A stretch of 44,965 nucleotides of DNA, taken from Firmicutes bacterium UBA3936 (lineage in GTDB: Bacteria; Bacillota; Dethiobacteria; Dethiobacterales; Dethiobacteraceae). Shown here piece by piece: positions 15,258-23,667 of the stretch. Location: the NCBI GenBank assembly GCA_002385745.1, contig DGEC01000073.1, positions 1 to 44,965 of the forward strand, in the 5' to 3' direction. The number at the start of each line of letters is the position of its first letter. Positions within the stretch are counted from its first letter, which is position 1. The notes beneath the pieces are model-generated. The model saw only the letters and a list, made by a program, of their open reading frames with translations. It searched no databases and was not told where the DNA came from. The translations under genes were made by a program, and so were the position numbers.

Positions 15258-16376
15258 TTAGCCCGGCAGGAACAGGGCGGTTGGTTTTTGCAAAACATCA
15301 ATGTTTTCAAGCGGATTGCCCGGAACGGCAAGAAGGCAGGATTTTCGGCCCGTTTCAATTGAACCGGTGTTTTTCAGACCGCAGGCGGCTGCGGCCGTCG
15401 AGGTTGCCGCCCGGAGGGCCTGCAAGGGCGAAAGCCCCGCCTTCTGCAGCAGTTTAATTTCCCGGTACAGGGATTTGCCATGTTCTACGCCCGGAGCACC
15501 CGCATCGGTACCGCAGGCTATCCTGGCTCCCAGGGCGGCGCCTTTGGCGACAAGTTCCATATGTTGCGCAAGAGTGCGGGAAATAACGGAGCGTTCTTCC
15601 GGGGTATGCTCCAGGCGGAGTTTTTTGTCTGTCAGCCGGACTGCCGCCGGTATCAGCGTGGGGACCCAGTAAGTACCGCAGTCGGCCAGTGCGGAAAGGG
15701 TTTCGCCTGACATAAAGTATCCGTGTTCGATTGTCGCCACACCGGCCTGCAGTGCCCGGCGCACTGCTTCATCGCCGCTGGCATGAACCATTACGGGCAA
15801 ATTATGGAATCCGGCCCGCCTGACAATTTGTTTTAGTTCGAAAGCGCTAAAGGAAGCAGGCCCTGTTTCACCGTAGCGGGAAAAACTGAAAATTCCGGAG
15901 GCTACTACCTTGATATGGGAAGCCCCTTTTTCAGCCAGCATATCCACTGCCTGCAGGGCTTCTTTGAGACTGCCTGCTCCAATACCAATGGCGGCGCCGT
16001 AATGTCCTCTTTTAAAAATGGCATAACCGGGCTGCAAAAGCCGGAAAGGATAATACGGCACAGGCAGAAAACCGTCCCTGTGCCCGGCGTCTCTTGCGGC
16101 AAAAATACCGGAGGCCAGATACTTTTTTATTCTTTCTGCAGGAGAAGTTTTGCCGGCGGGCATCCGCAGGTGAATATGGCAGTCTATTAAGGCCGGCAAA
16201 AGGAAACAGTTCCGGTAGTCAAAGCATTGAGAATCAGCGGCGGTTGTTTTTTTGGCAGCAACTATTATGCCGTCCTCGGTAAAAACGGATTTATCATTTG
16301 TTACGAAGGAAGAATAACCGTCCCAATATCCCTGGCATTTTATTTCTGCCCGGTGCGGCAGAGTTATTATTTTCAT
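15258..16376 (-). CDS. Amidohydrolase-family metal-dependent hydrolase
   Basis: Cytosolic TIM-barrel hydrolase of about 372 residues, of the imidazolonepropionase/prolidase-like branch. Metal ligands in order: H-x-H in IDCHIHLR, Lys in H-I-K-V-V-A-S, His in VMVHASG, His in IEHGY, and Asp in CGTDAGAPG. The substrate cannot be told from sequence. The frame is open to 16427, but the ATG at 16376 is preceded by GGGAGG at 9 nt and an extended -10 promoter at 16402, so I start there. It lies between the Cys-rich miniprotein and the ATP-grasp gene on the same strand. Confidence 0.85.
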   Translation of the reverse strand: MKIITLPHRAEIKCQGYWDGYSSFVTNDKSVFTEDGIIVAAKKTTAADSQCFDYRNCFLLPALIDCHIHLRMPAGKTSPAERIKKYLASGIFAARDAGHRDGFLPVPYYPFRLLQPGYAIFKRGHYGAAIGIGAGSLKEALQAVDMLAEKGASHIKVVASGIFSFSRYGETGPASFSAFELKQIVRRAGFHNLPVMVHASGDEAVRRALQAGVATIEHGYFMSGETLSALADCGTYWVPTLIPAAVRLTDKKLRLEHTPEERSVISRTLAQHMELVAKGAALGARIACGTDAGAPGVEHGKSLYREIKLLQKAGLSPLQALRAATSTAAAACGLKNTGSIETGRKSCLLAVPGNPLENIDVLQKPTALFLPG

Positions 16377-16401
16377 ATGTCCAAGCCTCCCTGTTGCACT
16401 T

Positions 16402-16410
16402 ATTATAACA
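16402..16410 (-). promoter_or_regulatory. Extended -10 promoter of the amidohydrolase gene
   Basis: Read on the minus strand: TGTTATAAT, a perfect -10 with the TG extension, about 26 bp before the chosen start codon. No good -35 is visible. Confidence 0.45.
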
Positions 16411-16446
16411 CACTTCAGGAGGCGCAAAAGGGCGAATCTTCAAATC

Positions 16447-17487
16447 CTAAAGAGGCAGCCGGGCATAAAAGTCAATCAGCGGAGGGAGAGAAGGGTCAAA
16501 ACTGTCGGCAAAGGTGGCTGCCAGCTTGTTTGACTCCAGGTAGCGGGGGAAGCCGTCAGGAGGAATGATAAAATCAACGGATAATATGACCCGGCTCCGG
16601 CAAAAAGGCAAAGCCCTGATAAATTCCGGCAAAAGTTTGATTCTGCCGATGTAGCCTGTCATTATTTCCGGCTGCCCGATAAATTCCCCCAGCGGGAGCA
16701 CCTGTTTTTTTTGCAGGGCATCCCAATTGCAGTTGTGAATCAGCCTCTGGCAGTGCAGTCCGTAGGGGCCGGCTCCGCCTGCAGAAGTTGAAAGGAAAGG
16801 CATTTTATGCACAACATGGTCGGCAAAACCTGCATATGGGTCGCTTGTAGCAATAAATTCGCTGCAGATAATTTTTTCGCTTTCCGGCAGGCTTTTAAGC
16901 AGAGAAGGTAAGCTTTCCTGCAGCTTTTCCGCCGTCCAGACACTGTATGGCACCCCGTTGCTGCTTTTGCCTGCCGAACCTGTGGGAGTTTTGACTATCC
17001 AATACCTGGGGCCTTTTGGCAGTTGCGGGGTGTCGCGGCGGCCAAAAAAACACTGCAGCGGCAGGAAGCGTTCTCCGCCGCGCTTTTTTAGGGCGGCTGC
17101 CTGCACTGTTTTGGAAGAATATTCAGCGGGGAGATAGCCAAAGATAGTTTTATTACGCTGAGATAATTTCTTAAACAAATCATCCGGAAGGGTGGCAAAC
17201 TGTACATCTATAATGTCGACGGGCAAAGCGGCGCAGAATATACTTTCAGGGCAAAGATAAACTGCCGCTCCCTGGGAAGTGTAAGAGGCAACGAGGCCTT
17301 CTACATGCCTGCTTTTACAGCCGAAAAGGTACCAGGCGGGATAGGGGGTCTCCCGGTCATGGTACCTTTCTGTCCGAAGCTTTTGTGTTTCCTGCGGGCC
17401 GAACAACCGGCGGATTTTTTTACTTGCCAAAGCTGCGGACAGCATGTCGTCGCGGACAACTATGCAGAGAGCAGGTGAACCGTTCAT
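16447..17487 (-). CDS. ATP-grasp enzyme of unknown substrate
   Basis: A 346-residue protein. The second half has the ATP-grasp layout: nucleotide-binding Lys and glycine loop in W-I-V-K-T-P-T-G-S-A-G, the hinge glutamate in C-S-E-F-I, and the metal-binding end V-D-F-I-I..L-E-S-N, so an active carboxylate-amine (or thiol) ligase is likely. The first ~150 residues are unlike any family I know. It resembles YheC/D-like spore-coat ATP-grasp proteins only in general terms. The start overlaps the stop of the small acidic protein gene by 4 bp, implying coupled translation; that small protein may be substrate or partner. This is inference. Confidence 0.7.
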   Translation of the reverse strand: MNGSPALCIVVRDDMLSAALASKKIRRLFGPQETQKLRTERYHDRETPYPAWYLFGCKSRHVEGLVASYTSQGAAVYLCPESIFCAALPVDIIDVQFATLPDDLFKKLSQRNKTIFGYLPAEYSSKTVQAAALKKRGGERFLPLQCFFGRRDTPQLPKGPRYWIVKTPTGSAGKSSNGVPYSVWTAEKLQESLPSLLKSLPESEKIICSEFIATSDPYAGFADHVVHKMPFLSTSAGGAGPYGLHCQRLIHNCNWDALQKKQVLPLGEFIGQPEIMTGYIGRIKLLPEFIRALPFCRSRVILSVDFIIPPDGFPRYLESNKLAATFADSFDPSLPPLIDFYARLPL

Positions 17488-17651
17488 CTTTGCCGGTTTC
17501 TAACGAGTCTTTCCCAGTAACGGCGAAATAATGAAGTGTTTTGTTTAACAGCAGGTTCAAATGGCGGGTCCAGAGCTTCCATGGCCGACATGTCCTGTGC
17601 TATTTCAGCATCCGGATCTTCATCCGACCATGGTTCAGGAAAATAAGACAT
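17484..17651 (-). CDS. Small acidic protein coupled to the ATP-grasp gene
   Basis: About 55 residues: an acidic, proline-containing first half (P-E-P-W-S-D-E-D-P-D-A-E) and a basic, aromatic end (R-R-Y-W-E-R-L-V-R). Unknown family. The ATG at 17651 follows GGGGGTG by about 8 nt; an upstream in-frame ATG (17687) lacks a site. Its stop overlaps the next start by 4 bp. The acidic stretch would suit a peptide modified by an ATP-grasp ligase, but the basic C-terminus also fits a binding subunit. Confidence 0.55.
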   Translation of the reverse strand: MSYFPEPWSDEDPDAEIAQDMSAMEALDPPFEPAVKQNTSLFRRYWERLVRNRQR

Positions 17652-17787
17652 CTGCTTGCACCCCCTAAGAAATTTATTCGCAGTCATTTTATATTATCTG
17701 CACAAGCTTAAAAATCTTGCGGGCAAAACTTTACCATCCCTGCCAGCAAGCAAAAAAAGAACCGTTGTTTAAAATTTAAAAAAAAGA

Positions 17788-17804
17788 ACCGCCTTGCCGG
17801 CGGT
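17788..17804 (-). terminator. Rho-independent terminator of thiD
   Basis: ACCGCC (17788-17793) and GGCGGT (17799-17804) pair over TTGCC; on the minus strand a T-rich tract with eight consecutive Ts follows. It lies about 70 bp after the thiD stop. Confidence 0.75.
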
Positions 17805-17873
17805 AATTATGTTTTCTGAAGAATTTGCTGTCCACGGCGCGAAACAAAAGAAGCCGTTTCACATAAAGAAGTA

Positions 17874-19088
17874 TTAAAGAGTGACGGCCTTTCTTGCCGC
17901 CGCTTGCAGCGTGTCGGCAAAAATAAGCAGTTGCGGGACGTCTTTCCCCTCCAGGCGGCAGAAAAACAATTCTTTGCCGGAAGCGGCGGCGGTATTTACA
18001 GCCGGCAACTCAAGATGTTCCGGGTATGGCAGGGAAAGGGCCGCCCGGATATGGCTGTTGCTGCGGTGAGCCTCCAGGAGAAGCGGGGCGGCAGGCAGCG
18101 GACTTCCCCAGGCCGGCTCGTCAAGGGATGCGGTTTTAGCAAATGAGACCTTAAGGGAAGCAATATCCTCAATACTGCTTGCCCCGTCACGGCAGAAAAG
18201 AAGTAAAAACCTGTCTCCCAAACCCTGCAATGCCCCATTATTTTGCTGCAATATCCGGACTGCTTCAGAGAATGCCTGTTTAGCGCGAAGCTGCCAAATC
18301 TCCTGCCAAAGGGAACCCATGGGGTTCGTGGGGCCGTAGCCGCTGCCGACGGCGGCGCCGTGGGCGATAGCGGCGGTAATAAAATCCTTTGCTTTTTTAA
18401 CGGCTTCCAGCGGGGACAGGCCGCGGGCAAGATTGGCAGTTATGGCGGCGGCATAAGTGCAGCCGCTGCCGTGAGTATGGTTATTCTGTATCTTTTCTGC
18501 GCTGAAACGATATATTTCGGTCCCGTCGTAGAGTATGTCTGTCATCTCATTTCCCGGCAGGTGGCCGCCTTTGACGAGGACATAGCGGGGGCCGAAGCGG
18601 TAAAGGTCCCGGGCGGCGGCAATCATTTCTTCTTCTGTCTTGATATCTCGCCCGAGCAGGACGCTTGCTTCGGGGAGATTGGGAGTAATAATCAAAGCGA
18701 GAGGCAGCAGCTTTTCCCGCAGGGTATCAACGGCATCTTCCCGGAGCAGCCTGTCACCGCTTTCCGCTACCATAACGGGGTCGACTACAAGTTTACGCAA
18801 CTGGTAACGGGCCGCTGTCTCGGCTACGGCGGCTATGACATCAGCTTCACCCAGCATGCCGGTTTTTGCAGCTGAAACAGGAATGTCCGTGAGAACAGCC
18901 TCCATCTGGGCAGCGACAAAGGCGGCGGGTACGGTATGTATGCCGTGGACACCCCTGGTATTCTGCGCCGTCAGGGCGGTAATGACACTTGTGCCGTATA
19001 CTTCATGGGCGGAAAAGGTTTTCAGGTCGGTCTGAATGCCGGCGCCGCCGCCCGAATCGGAGCCGGCTATTGTCAATGCACAATGCAT
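17874..19088 (-). CDS. thiD: Hydroxymethylpyrimidine (phosphate) kinase with a diverged ThiN-like C-terminal domain
   Basis: Thiamine synthesis and salvage: phosphorylates HMP and HMP-P. Residues 1-~260 are a complete ribokinase-fold ThiD: A-G-S-D-S-G-G-G-A-G-I-Q at the N-terminus, A-A-K-T-G-M-L, V-V-D-P-V-M-V, and the catalytic H-G-S-G-C-T-Y-A-A-A. The last ~140 residues follow the layout of ThiN thiamine-phosphate synthase (A-S-S-I-E-D-I-A, then a W-G-S segment, then I-R-A-A-L-S-L-P-Y), but its usual H-x-A and end motifs are missing, so that domain may be non-catalytic or only sense ligand. The ATG at 19088 has AAGGAGG 9 nt upstream; the frame is open to 19121. I see no TPP riboswitch. Confidence 0.9.
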   Translation of the reverse strand: MHCALTIAGSDSGGGAGIQTDLKTFSAHEVYGTSVITALTAQNTRGVHGIHTVPAAFVAAQMEAVLTDIPVSAAKTGMLGEADVIAAVAETAARYQLRKLVVDPVMVAESGDRLLREDAVDTLREKLLPLALIITPNLPEASVLLGRDIKTEEEMIAAARDLYRFGPRYVLVKGGHLPGNEMTDILYDGTEIYRFSAEKIQNNHTHGSGCTYAAAITANLARGLSPLEAVKKAKDFITAAIAHGAAVGSGYGPTNPMGSLWQEIWQLRAKQAFSEAVRILQQNNGALQGLGDRFLLLFCRDGASSIEDIASLKVSFAKTASLDEPAWGSPLPAAPLLLEAHRSNSHIRAALSLPYPEHLELPAVNTAAASGKELFFCRLEGKDVPQLLIFADTLQAAARKAVTL

Positions 19089-19127
19089 CCGTATAAACCT
19101 CCTTAGCTGCAAGTAAGGCACTTTTTT

Positions 19128-19136
19128 ATTATACCA
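19128..19136 (-). promoter_or_regulatory. Extended -10 promoter of thiD
   Basis: Read on the minus strand: TGGTATAAT, a perfect -10 with a TG extension, about 40 bp before the thiD start; no clear -35. Just upstream is an imperfect A-tract/T-tract hairpin (19139-19168) of unknown role. Confidence 0.5.
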
Positions 19137-19286
19137 TAAAAAACCACCCGGTTATGACGGCTTTTTTACAGCTGCCTTTATATTAACCGCCGCAAAAAGC
19201 GACAAAGTTGCTCGAAAAAAAGGGAAAACGGCCGCCGGGGCGAAATATAAAGATTAATTTGCCATTTTATCAGTGGGAGAAAAATA

Positions 19287-20393
19287 ATGCGCAAACTAAG
19301 GATTTCATTTTTAAAGCCCGGCATGACCTTGGCGAAGCCTGTTTACGGTCCGGACGGGCAGTTGTGGCTGAATGCGGGGATCAAACTGCAGGCAAGATAT
19401 ATTAGAAGCCTGGAGAAGGCGGGTATAAAGCATGTCTATATTGAAGACCCGCTGCTGCATGATGTGCCGCTTGATGAAGTTGTTTCTCAGAAGACGAGGA
19501 TTATAGCCATTAAGGCGGTTAAGGAAACAATTGACAGCATGCAGCGGGGAATTTTGAGAAACGGAGGGGCGCTCAACAACCGGTTTATTTTTGCGGTGGA
19601 AAGGCTGATCAGGGAAGTGCTGGAAAACCAGGATGTCATCTATAACATGGTCGATATCCGCTACACCGATAATTATACTTTCAACCATTCGATTAATGTT
19701 TGCATTCTTTCCCTTTTGATCGGCTGCGGCCTGAGCAAAAAGCGAACTTTTCTCGAGGATTTAGCCGTTGGTTCTTTGCTGCATGATGTGGGGAAGATTT
19801 GGATTAACGAGTCAATCCTGAAAAAAAAGGGCAGTCTTACCCCGGAGGAAATTGCGGAAATAAAAAAGCATCCGGAATACGGGCAAGAAATACTCAGCCG
19901 CTACAATTGCATTCCTGCAGCCAGTATCGGCGTGGCAGTCCAGCACCATGAGCGGTATGACGGCTCCGGCTACCCCTGCCGGCTCAGCGGTGATGATATC
20001 GGCTTGCTTTCCCGGCTGGTTATGGTTGTTGATGTCTTTGATGCCCTGACAGCAGACAGGCCGTACAGGAAGGCCTTACTTCCCCATGAGGCTGTCGAAA
20101 TAATAACAAGCAGTACAAAACTCTATGATGCGGAAATGATCCGTTGCTTTTTAAATCATGTTGCCGCTTTTCCCATCGGCACCTGTTTAAGACTGAGCAG
20201 CGGAGAGCTTGGCCTGGTGGTGAAATGCAACAGGGGATTTCCCTTGAGGCCGGTCGTCAGAGTCTGTAAAAACAGTAACGGCGCTTTTTACAAAGAGCCC
20301 TATGACCTGGACCTGACCGAAAAACTTGATATTGTCATTACTGAAGTATTGAGTGATGAGGAAAGAGAAAAAGAATTGCCGCTCAAAAGTTGA
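19287..20393 (+). CDS. HD-GYP domain protein, probable cyclic-di-GMP phosphodiesterase
   Basis: A 368-residue soluble protein. Residues ~1-110 form an N-terminal region often seen with HD-GYP proteins (L-K-P-G-M-T-L-A-K-P-V-Y). The HD-GYP domain follows: H-S-x-N-V, H166-D167 in L-L-H-D-V-G-K, H-P-E-Y-G, H220-H221-E222 in HHERYDGSGYP, and D-V-F-D-A-L-T..R-P-Y-R, so all metal ligands are present. It probably degrades c-di-GMP. The C-terminal ~70 residues (L-S-S-G-E-L-G-L-V-V) match the small beta domain found after HD-GYP in Clostridia. psuG follows at 34 bp. Confidence 0.92.
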   Translation: MRKLRISFLKPGMTLAKPVYGPDGQLWLNAGIKLQARYIRSLEKAGIKHVYIEDPLLHDVPLDEVVSQKTRIIAIKAVKETIDSMQRGILRNGGALNNRFIFAVERLIREVLENQDVIYNMVDIRYTDNYTFNHSINVCILSLLIGCGLSKKRTFLEDLAVGSLLHDVGKIWINESILKKKGSLTPEEIAEIKKHPEYGQEILSRYNCIPAASIGVAVQHHERYDGSGYPCRLSGDDIGLLSRLVMVVDVFDALTADRPYRKALLPHEAVEIITSSTKLYDAEMIRCFLNHVAAFPIGTCLRLSSGELGLVVKCNRGFPLRPVVRVCKNSNGAFYKEPYDLDLTEKLDIVITEVLSDEEREKELPLKS

Positions 20394-20427
20394 TATAACT
20401 GAAAAAACTGACAGGAAGTGAAAAAAT

Positions 20428-21324
20428 GTGAATGTCAGAGTGGCTGAAAAGGTTCTTTACGCCCTGCGGAACGGTGAGCCACTGGTGGCTTTGGAAACGG
20501 CCGTTCTCACCCACGGCCTGCCTTACCCGTATAATTTGCAGGCGGCCTATGAAATGGAGAAGGCAGTGGAACAAAGCGGAGCAGTGGCGTGTACGATAGG
20601 CATGCTCCGCGGAGAACTTATCATCGGCCTGTCCGGTGAAGAAATCAAGTGCCTGGCAGAGACGGAGGACACAGTTAAAATCAGCCGGCATGAACTGCCC
20701 TGCGCCATGGCGAAATCACTAAGCGGCGGGACAACCGTTTCCGCTGCGGCATACCTGGCTTACCGCTACGGCATTAGGGTCTTTGCCACCGGGGGAATAG
20801 GGGGTGTGCACCGCGATTTTCACCGGAGTTTTGATATTTCCGCTGACCTTGCAGTACTGGCAAAAACACCGCTGATTGTAGTTGCGTCCGGGGCAAAGGC
20901 CATCCTTGATTTGCGTTTCACCCTGGAATATCTGGAGACTGCAGGCATTGCGGTACTCGGCTATAATACAGAATATTTTCCGGCCTTTTATTCTTCCCGG
21001 TCACCCTATATAATTCCCTGGCGAATAAATTCGGCGGAAGAAGCGGCACGGGCAGCGGCTGCCCGGGACAGCCTGGGACTGGACTCGGCACTTTTGGTCT
21101 GCAACCCTGTTCCGGAGGAATATCAAATTCCATACGAGGAACTGCTGCCGCTGGTTGACGCTGCGGTGGAAAAAGCGGCCGGTAAGGTAATTATCGGCAA
21201 GGATGTAACACCTTACATGCTGAAAGAACTGGCAGAACTGTCGCAAGGGAGGACATTAAAAGCCAACCTTGCTCTCCTGGCGGCAAATGCCCGCCTGGGC
21301 GGGGAAATAGCCTGCCGCCTGTAG
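20428..21324 (+). CDS. psuG: Pseudouridine-5'-phosphate glycosidase
   Basis: Cleaves pseudouridine-5'-phosphate to uracil and ribose-5-phosphate; 298 residues. Typical blocks: V-A-L-E-T-A-V-L-T-H-G-L-P-x-P, the G-T-T-V-S-A and F-A-T-G-G-I-G-G-V-H-R segments (with a catalytic lysine in the preceding M-A-K region), P-V-x-V..A-G-A-K-x-I-L-D-like, and L-G-Y-x-T-x-x-F-P-A-F. The GTG start follows AGGAAGTG. The usual partner, pseudouridine kinase psuK, is not next to it. Confidence 0.95.
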   Translation: MNVRVAEKVLYALRNGEPLVALETAVLTHGLPYPYNLQAAYEMEKAVEQSGAVACTIGMLRGELIIGLSGEEIKCLAETEDTVKISRHELPCAMAKSLSGGTTVSAAAYLAYRYGIRVFATGGIGGVHRDFHRSFDISADLAVLAKTPLIVVASGAKAILDLRFTLEYLETAGIAVLGYNTEYFPAFYSSRSPYIIPWRINSAEEAARAAAARDSLGLDSALLVCNPVPEEYQIPYEELLPLVDAAVEKAAGKVIIGKDVTPYMLKELAELSQGRTLKANLALLAANARLGGEIACRL

Positions 21325-21339
21325 CATGTCCGCTGCTTT

Positions 21340-21360
21340 TGCCGGCAGGTTCCGCCGGCA
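21340..21360 (+). terminator. Stem-loop after psuG
   Basis: TGCCGGC (21340-21346) and GCCGGCA (21354-21360) pair over a 7-nt loop. No T-run follows directly; it may be an RNA-stabilising or auxiliary hairpin before the stronger terminator at 21399. Confidence 0.45.
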
Positions 21361-21398
21361 GCCGGGATTCGGCCTTTGCTCAGACAATTGAAATAAGC

Positions 21399-21427
21399 AA
21401 AAAGCCGCTAATGTATTGCGGCTTTTT
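21399..21427. terminator. Bidirectional rho-independent terminator between psuG and the ABC exporter
   Basis: AAAAAGCCGC (21399-21408) pairs with GCGGCTTTTT (21418-21427) over a 9-nt loop, with A- and T-tracts serving both strands. Confidence 0.85.
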
Positions 21428-21431
21428 TATT

Positions 21432-23171
21432 TTAATGATTGTCCGTGCCAAATTGGATTTTGCATAATTCGTGGTAAAGGCCTTTTTGCTTTATTAAGTC
21501 ATCATGGGTGCCCCGCTCAACTATCCTGCCGTCTTCCAGGACCAGAATCTGGTCGGCACGTTTGATTGTGGAAAGACGGTGGGCTATGACGATGATTGTC
21601 CTGCTGCCCGTCAGTTCCTGTATTGCCTGCTGTATTTTCGCTTCCGTTTCCACATCGACGGAAGCCGTTGCTTCGTCCAAAATAAGTATGGGAGTATTGC
21701 GGAGAACCGCTCTGGCAATGGCCAGGCGCTGTTTCTGACCACCCGACAGCTTGACTCCCCGCTCGCCGATAACTGTCTGGTAGCCTTCGGGCAGCTTGCA
21801 GATGAAATCATGGGCTCTTGCTATTTTTGCCGCTCTTGTAATTTCCTCCTGCCCGGCATTTTTTACCCCGTAGGCAATGTTCTCAGCCACGGTGCCGTGG
21901 AAAAGAAAGACATCCTGCAGGACTATGCTGATTTGGTTTCTCAGTGAAGATAAAGTTATGTCTTTCAGGTTATGCCCGTCCAAATAGATATTGCCTGAGA
22001 CGGGATCATAAAACCGGGCAATAAGGCTGATTATTGTTGTTTTCCCTACGCCGGTGGGGCCGACAAGGGCGACCATCTGTCCGGCTTGGGCGGTAAAAGA
22101 AACATCGGTCAGTACGGGTATGTTTTCAACATAGTGGAAATAAACACGATCAAATGTGATTTTGCCTTCAGCCCGTTTTATTTCCCGGGCTCCGGGGGAA
22201 TCTTTTATATCAGGGTCAGTGTCTAAAATGCTGTAAACCCTTTCTGCTCCGGCAACGGCCTGCTGCAGATCCTCACTGACCCGGGCAAGTGTGCTGATAG
22301 GCTGGTAGAACAAATTCAGGTAAAGAATAAAGCCGACAATATCCGAGACTTGCAAAATTCCGTTTATGGCCAGGTATCCGCCGAAGCCCACTACAATAAC
22401 GGTTCCGAAAGATGTCAGCATTTCTACGGAAGGGTGGAAGATGGCTCCCAGCTTCAGCCCGCGCAAGATGGCCAGGGTGTAATCGGCAGCGCAGGTCGCC
22501 ACTCGGGATTTTTCTTTTTTTTGCTGATTGAAAACCTGGATTTCTTTCATGCCGGAAATATTGTCCTGCAGGACCGCATTTAATTCCGCCAGGCTTTTTT
22601 GCGCCTTCCTGAAATAGGGAAGAACTTTCCTGGAAAACAAAAAACCGCTGTATGTAAGAACCGGCACAGGGATTATTGTGAGCAGAGCCAGAAGGGGATG
22701 GATATAAAATAAAATAGCGGTTACTCCCAGCAGGATAAGGATATTGGTGACCAGGTCCGGCACTGCATGGGCAATAAGGACCTCAAAGGTTGACGTGTCG
22801 TTTGTGGCCCGGGACAGGAGTTCTCCGGTCTGTTTGTCGTGATAATATTTCATTGACAGTTTCTGCAGGTGGTCGTAAACCCTGACCCGCATATCGGCTA
22901 CCAGGTGCCAGGCGGCCACATGGCTTAAATAGCTGTGAAAAAAACGGAACAATGCCCGGGCGACATAAATTAGTACAAGCAGCAAGGCAATATTGCGAAT
23001 TTGCACTATTGATCCGGCATGCGGGGCGTGTGTCAAGATAGTTGTCAGGCGCATTACAAGCAGCGGAGCTGTCAGATTAAGTGCAGTGATGGCCAGCAGG
23101 CTAATCCCGGTGATGACAAGCAGCCACCAGTAAGGCCTGGCACTTTGGACTAGGCGCAGCAGATATTTCAT
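21432..23171 (-). CDS. ABC exporter half-transporter (membrane domain fused to ATPase)
   Basis: A 579-residue type-IV ABC exporter. Six transmembrane helices lie in residues ~15-300; the nucleotide-binding domain begins at ~330: Walker A GPTGVGKTT near residue 368, signature LSGGQKQRLAIARA, Walker B LILDEATASVD and H-loop AHRLS. It belongs to the large MsbA/BmrA-like multidrug and lipid group; the substrate is not predictable. It stands alone, so it probably works as a homodimer. GGAGGG lies just before the ATG. Confidence 0.93.
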   Translation of the reverse strand: MKYLLRLVQSARPYWWLLVITGISLLAITALNLTAPLLVMRLTTILTHAPHAGSIVQIRNIALLLVLIYVARALFRFFHSYLSHVAAWHLVADMRVRVYDHLQKLSMKYYHDKQTGELLSRATNDTSTFEVLIAHAVPDLVTNILILLGVTAILFYIHPLLALLTIIPVPVLTYSGFLFSRKVLPYFRKAQKSLAELNAVLQDNISGMKEIQVFNQQKKEKSRVATCAADYTLAILRGLKLGAIFHPSVEMLTSFGTVIVVGFGGYLAINGILQVSDIVGFILYLNLFYQPISTLARVSEDLQQAVAGAERVYSILDTDPDIKDSPGAREIKRAEGKITFDRVYFHYVENIPVLTDVSFTAQAGQMVALVGPTGVGKTTIISLIARFYDPVSGNIYLDGHNLKDITLSSLRNQISIVLQDVFLFHGTVAENIAYGVKNAGQEEITRAAKIARAHDFICKLPEGYQTVIGERGVKLSGGQKQRLAIARAVLRNTPILILDEATASVDVETEAKIQQAIQELTGSRTIIVIAHRLSTIKRADQILVLEDGRIVERGTHDDLIKQKGLYHELCKIQFGTDNH

Positions 23172-23314
23172 ATTTCCCTCCGATGTTTTTTATTTAGTAT
23201 TTCTTGCTGTCATGGTAAAAAGCCTGCCTTGATCTGCAATATACCGGTGTAGAGAGTCTTCTTTAGTAAATTTTCATTTTCCCGGATAAAGGCTAATACC
23301 TGTTTTTTGCCGCA

Positions 23315-23344
23315 GAATAGCAGCGGGAACAGATTGTTATAATA
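23315..23344 (+). promoter_or_regulatory. Forespore (sigma-G-like) promoter of the SASP gene
   Basis: GAATA (23315-23319), 18 nt, TATAATA (23338-23344). This fits the sigma-G/F pattern better than sigma-A because no TTGACA-like -35 is present, and the gene it drives is a spore protein. Confidence 0.4.
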
Positions 23345-23379
23345 AAAAACAATGAGGTAAAAAAGGAGTTGTTTTTGCT

Positions 23380-23577
23380 ATGGCCAGACCTAAAAAAAAG
23401 CCGGAGAACATGACGCCCGAGGAAAGAAAGATCGAACAAATGAAAATGGAGATAGCCGGTGAATTGGGTATTATTGATAAGGTAAAAGAAAAAGGATGGA
23501 AAGGCTTAACCTCACGGGAAACAGGAAAAATAGGCGGCATCATATCGAGACGCCTGCGCAGGGAAAAGAATAAATGA
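23380..23577 (+). CDS. Divergent alpha/beta-type small acid-soluble spore protein
   Basis: A 65-residue DNA-binding spore protein. The core M-E-I-A-G-E-L-G-I then L-T-S-R-E-x-G-K-I-G-G-I-I-x-R-R-L is the alpha/beta SASP signature; the E-I-A step is the usual cut site of the germination protease GPR. The N-terminus is lysine/proline-rich and the C-terminus basic, unlike the major SASPs, so it is likely a minor type. AAAGGAG is about 13 nt before the ATG. It coats spore DNA; nfo lies 90 bp downstream. Confidence 0.85.
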   Translation: MARPKKKPENMTPEERKIEQMKMEIAGELGIIDKVKEKGWKGLTSRETGKIGGIISRRLRREKNK

Positions 23578-23596
23578 CAGCCCGTTTTTTTACCGC

Positions 23597-23626
23597 TTGT
23601 TCTTATCCCGCTCTGTATGGTATAAA
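23597..23626 (+). promoter_or_regulatory. Promoter of nfo (extended -10)
   Basis: TTGTTC (23597-23602), 18 nt, TATAAA (23621-23626) preceded by TGG, an extended -10. It ends 41 bp before the nfo ATG. Confidence 0.45.
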
Positions 23627-23667
23627 GTAGAAAGCTGCACATTTACAATCTCAGGCGGGGGAATTGT

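Noticed and set aside
19089..19286. TPP riboswitch before thiD
   Set aside because: The conserved CTGAGA and ACCTGATCTGGATAATGCCA-like parts are not present on the minus strand.
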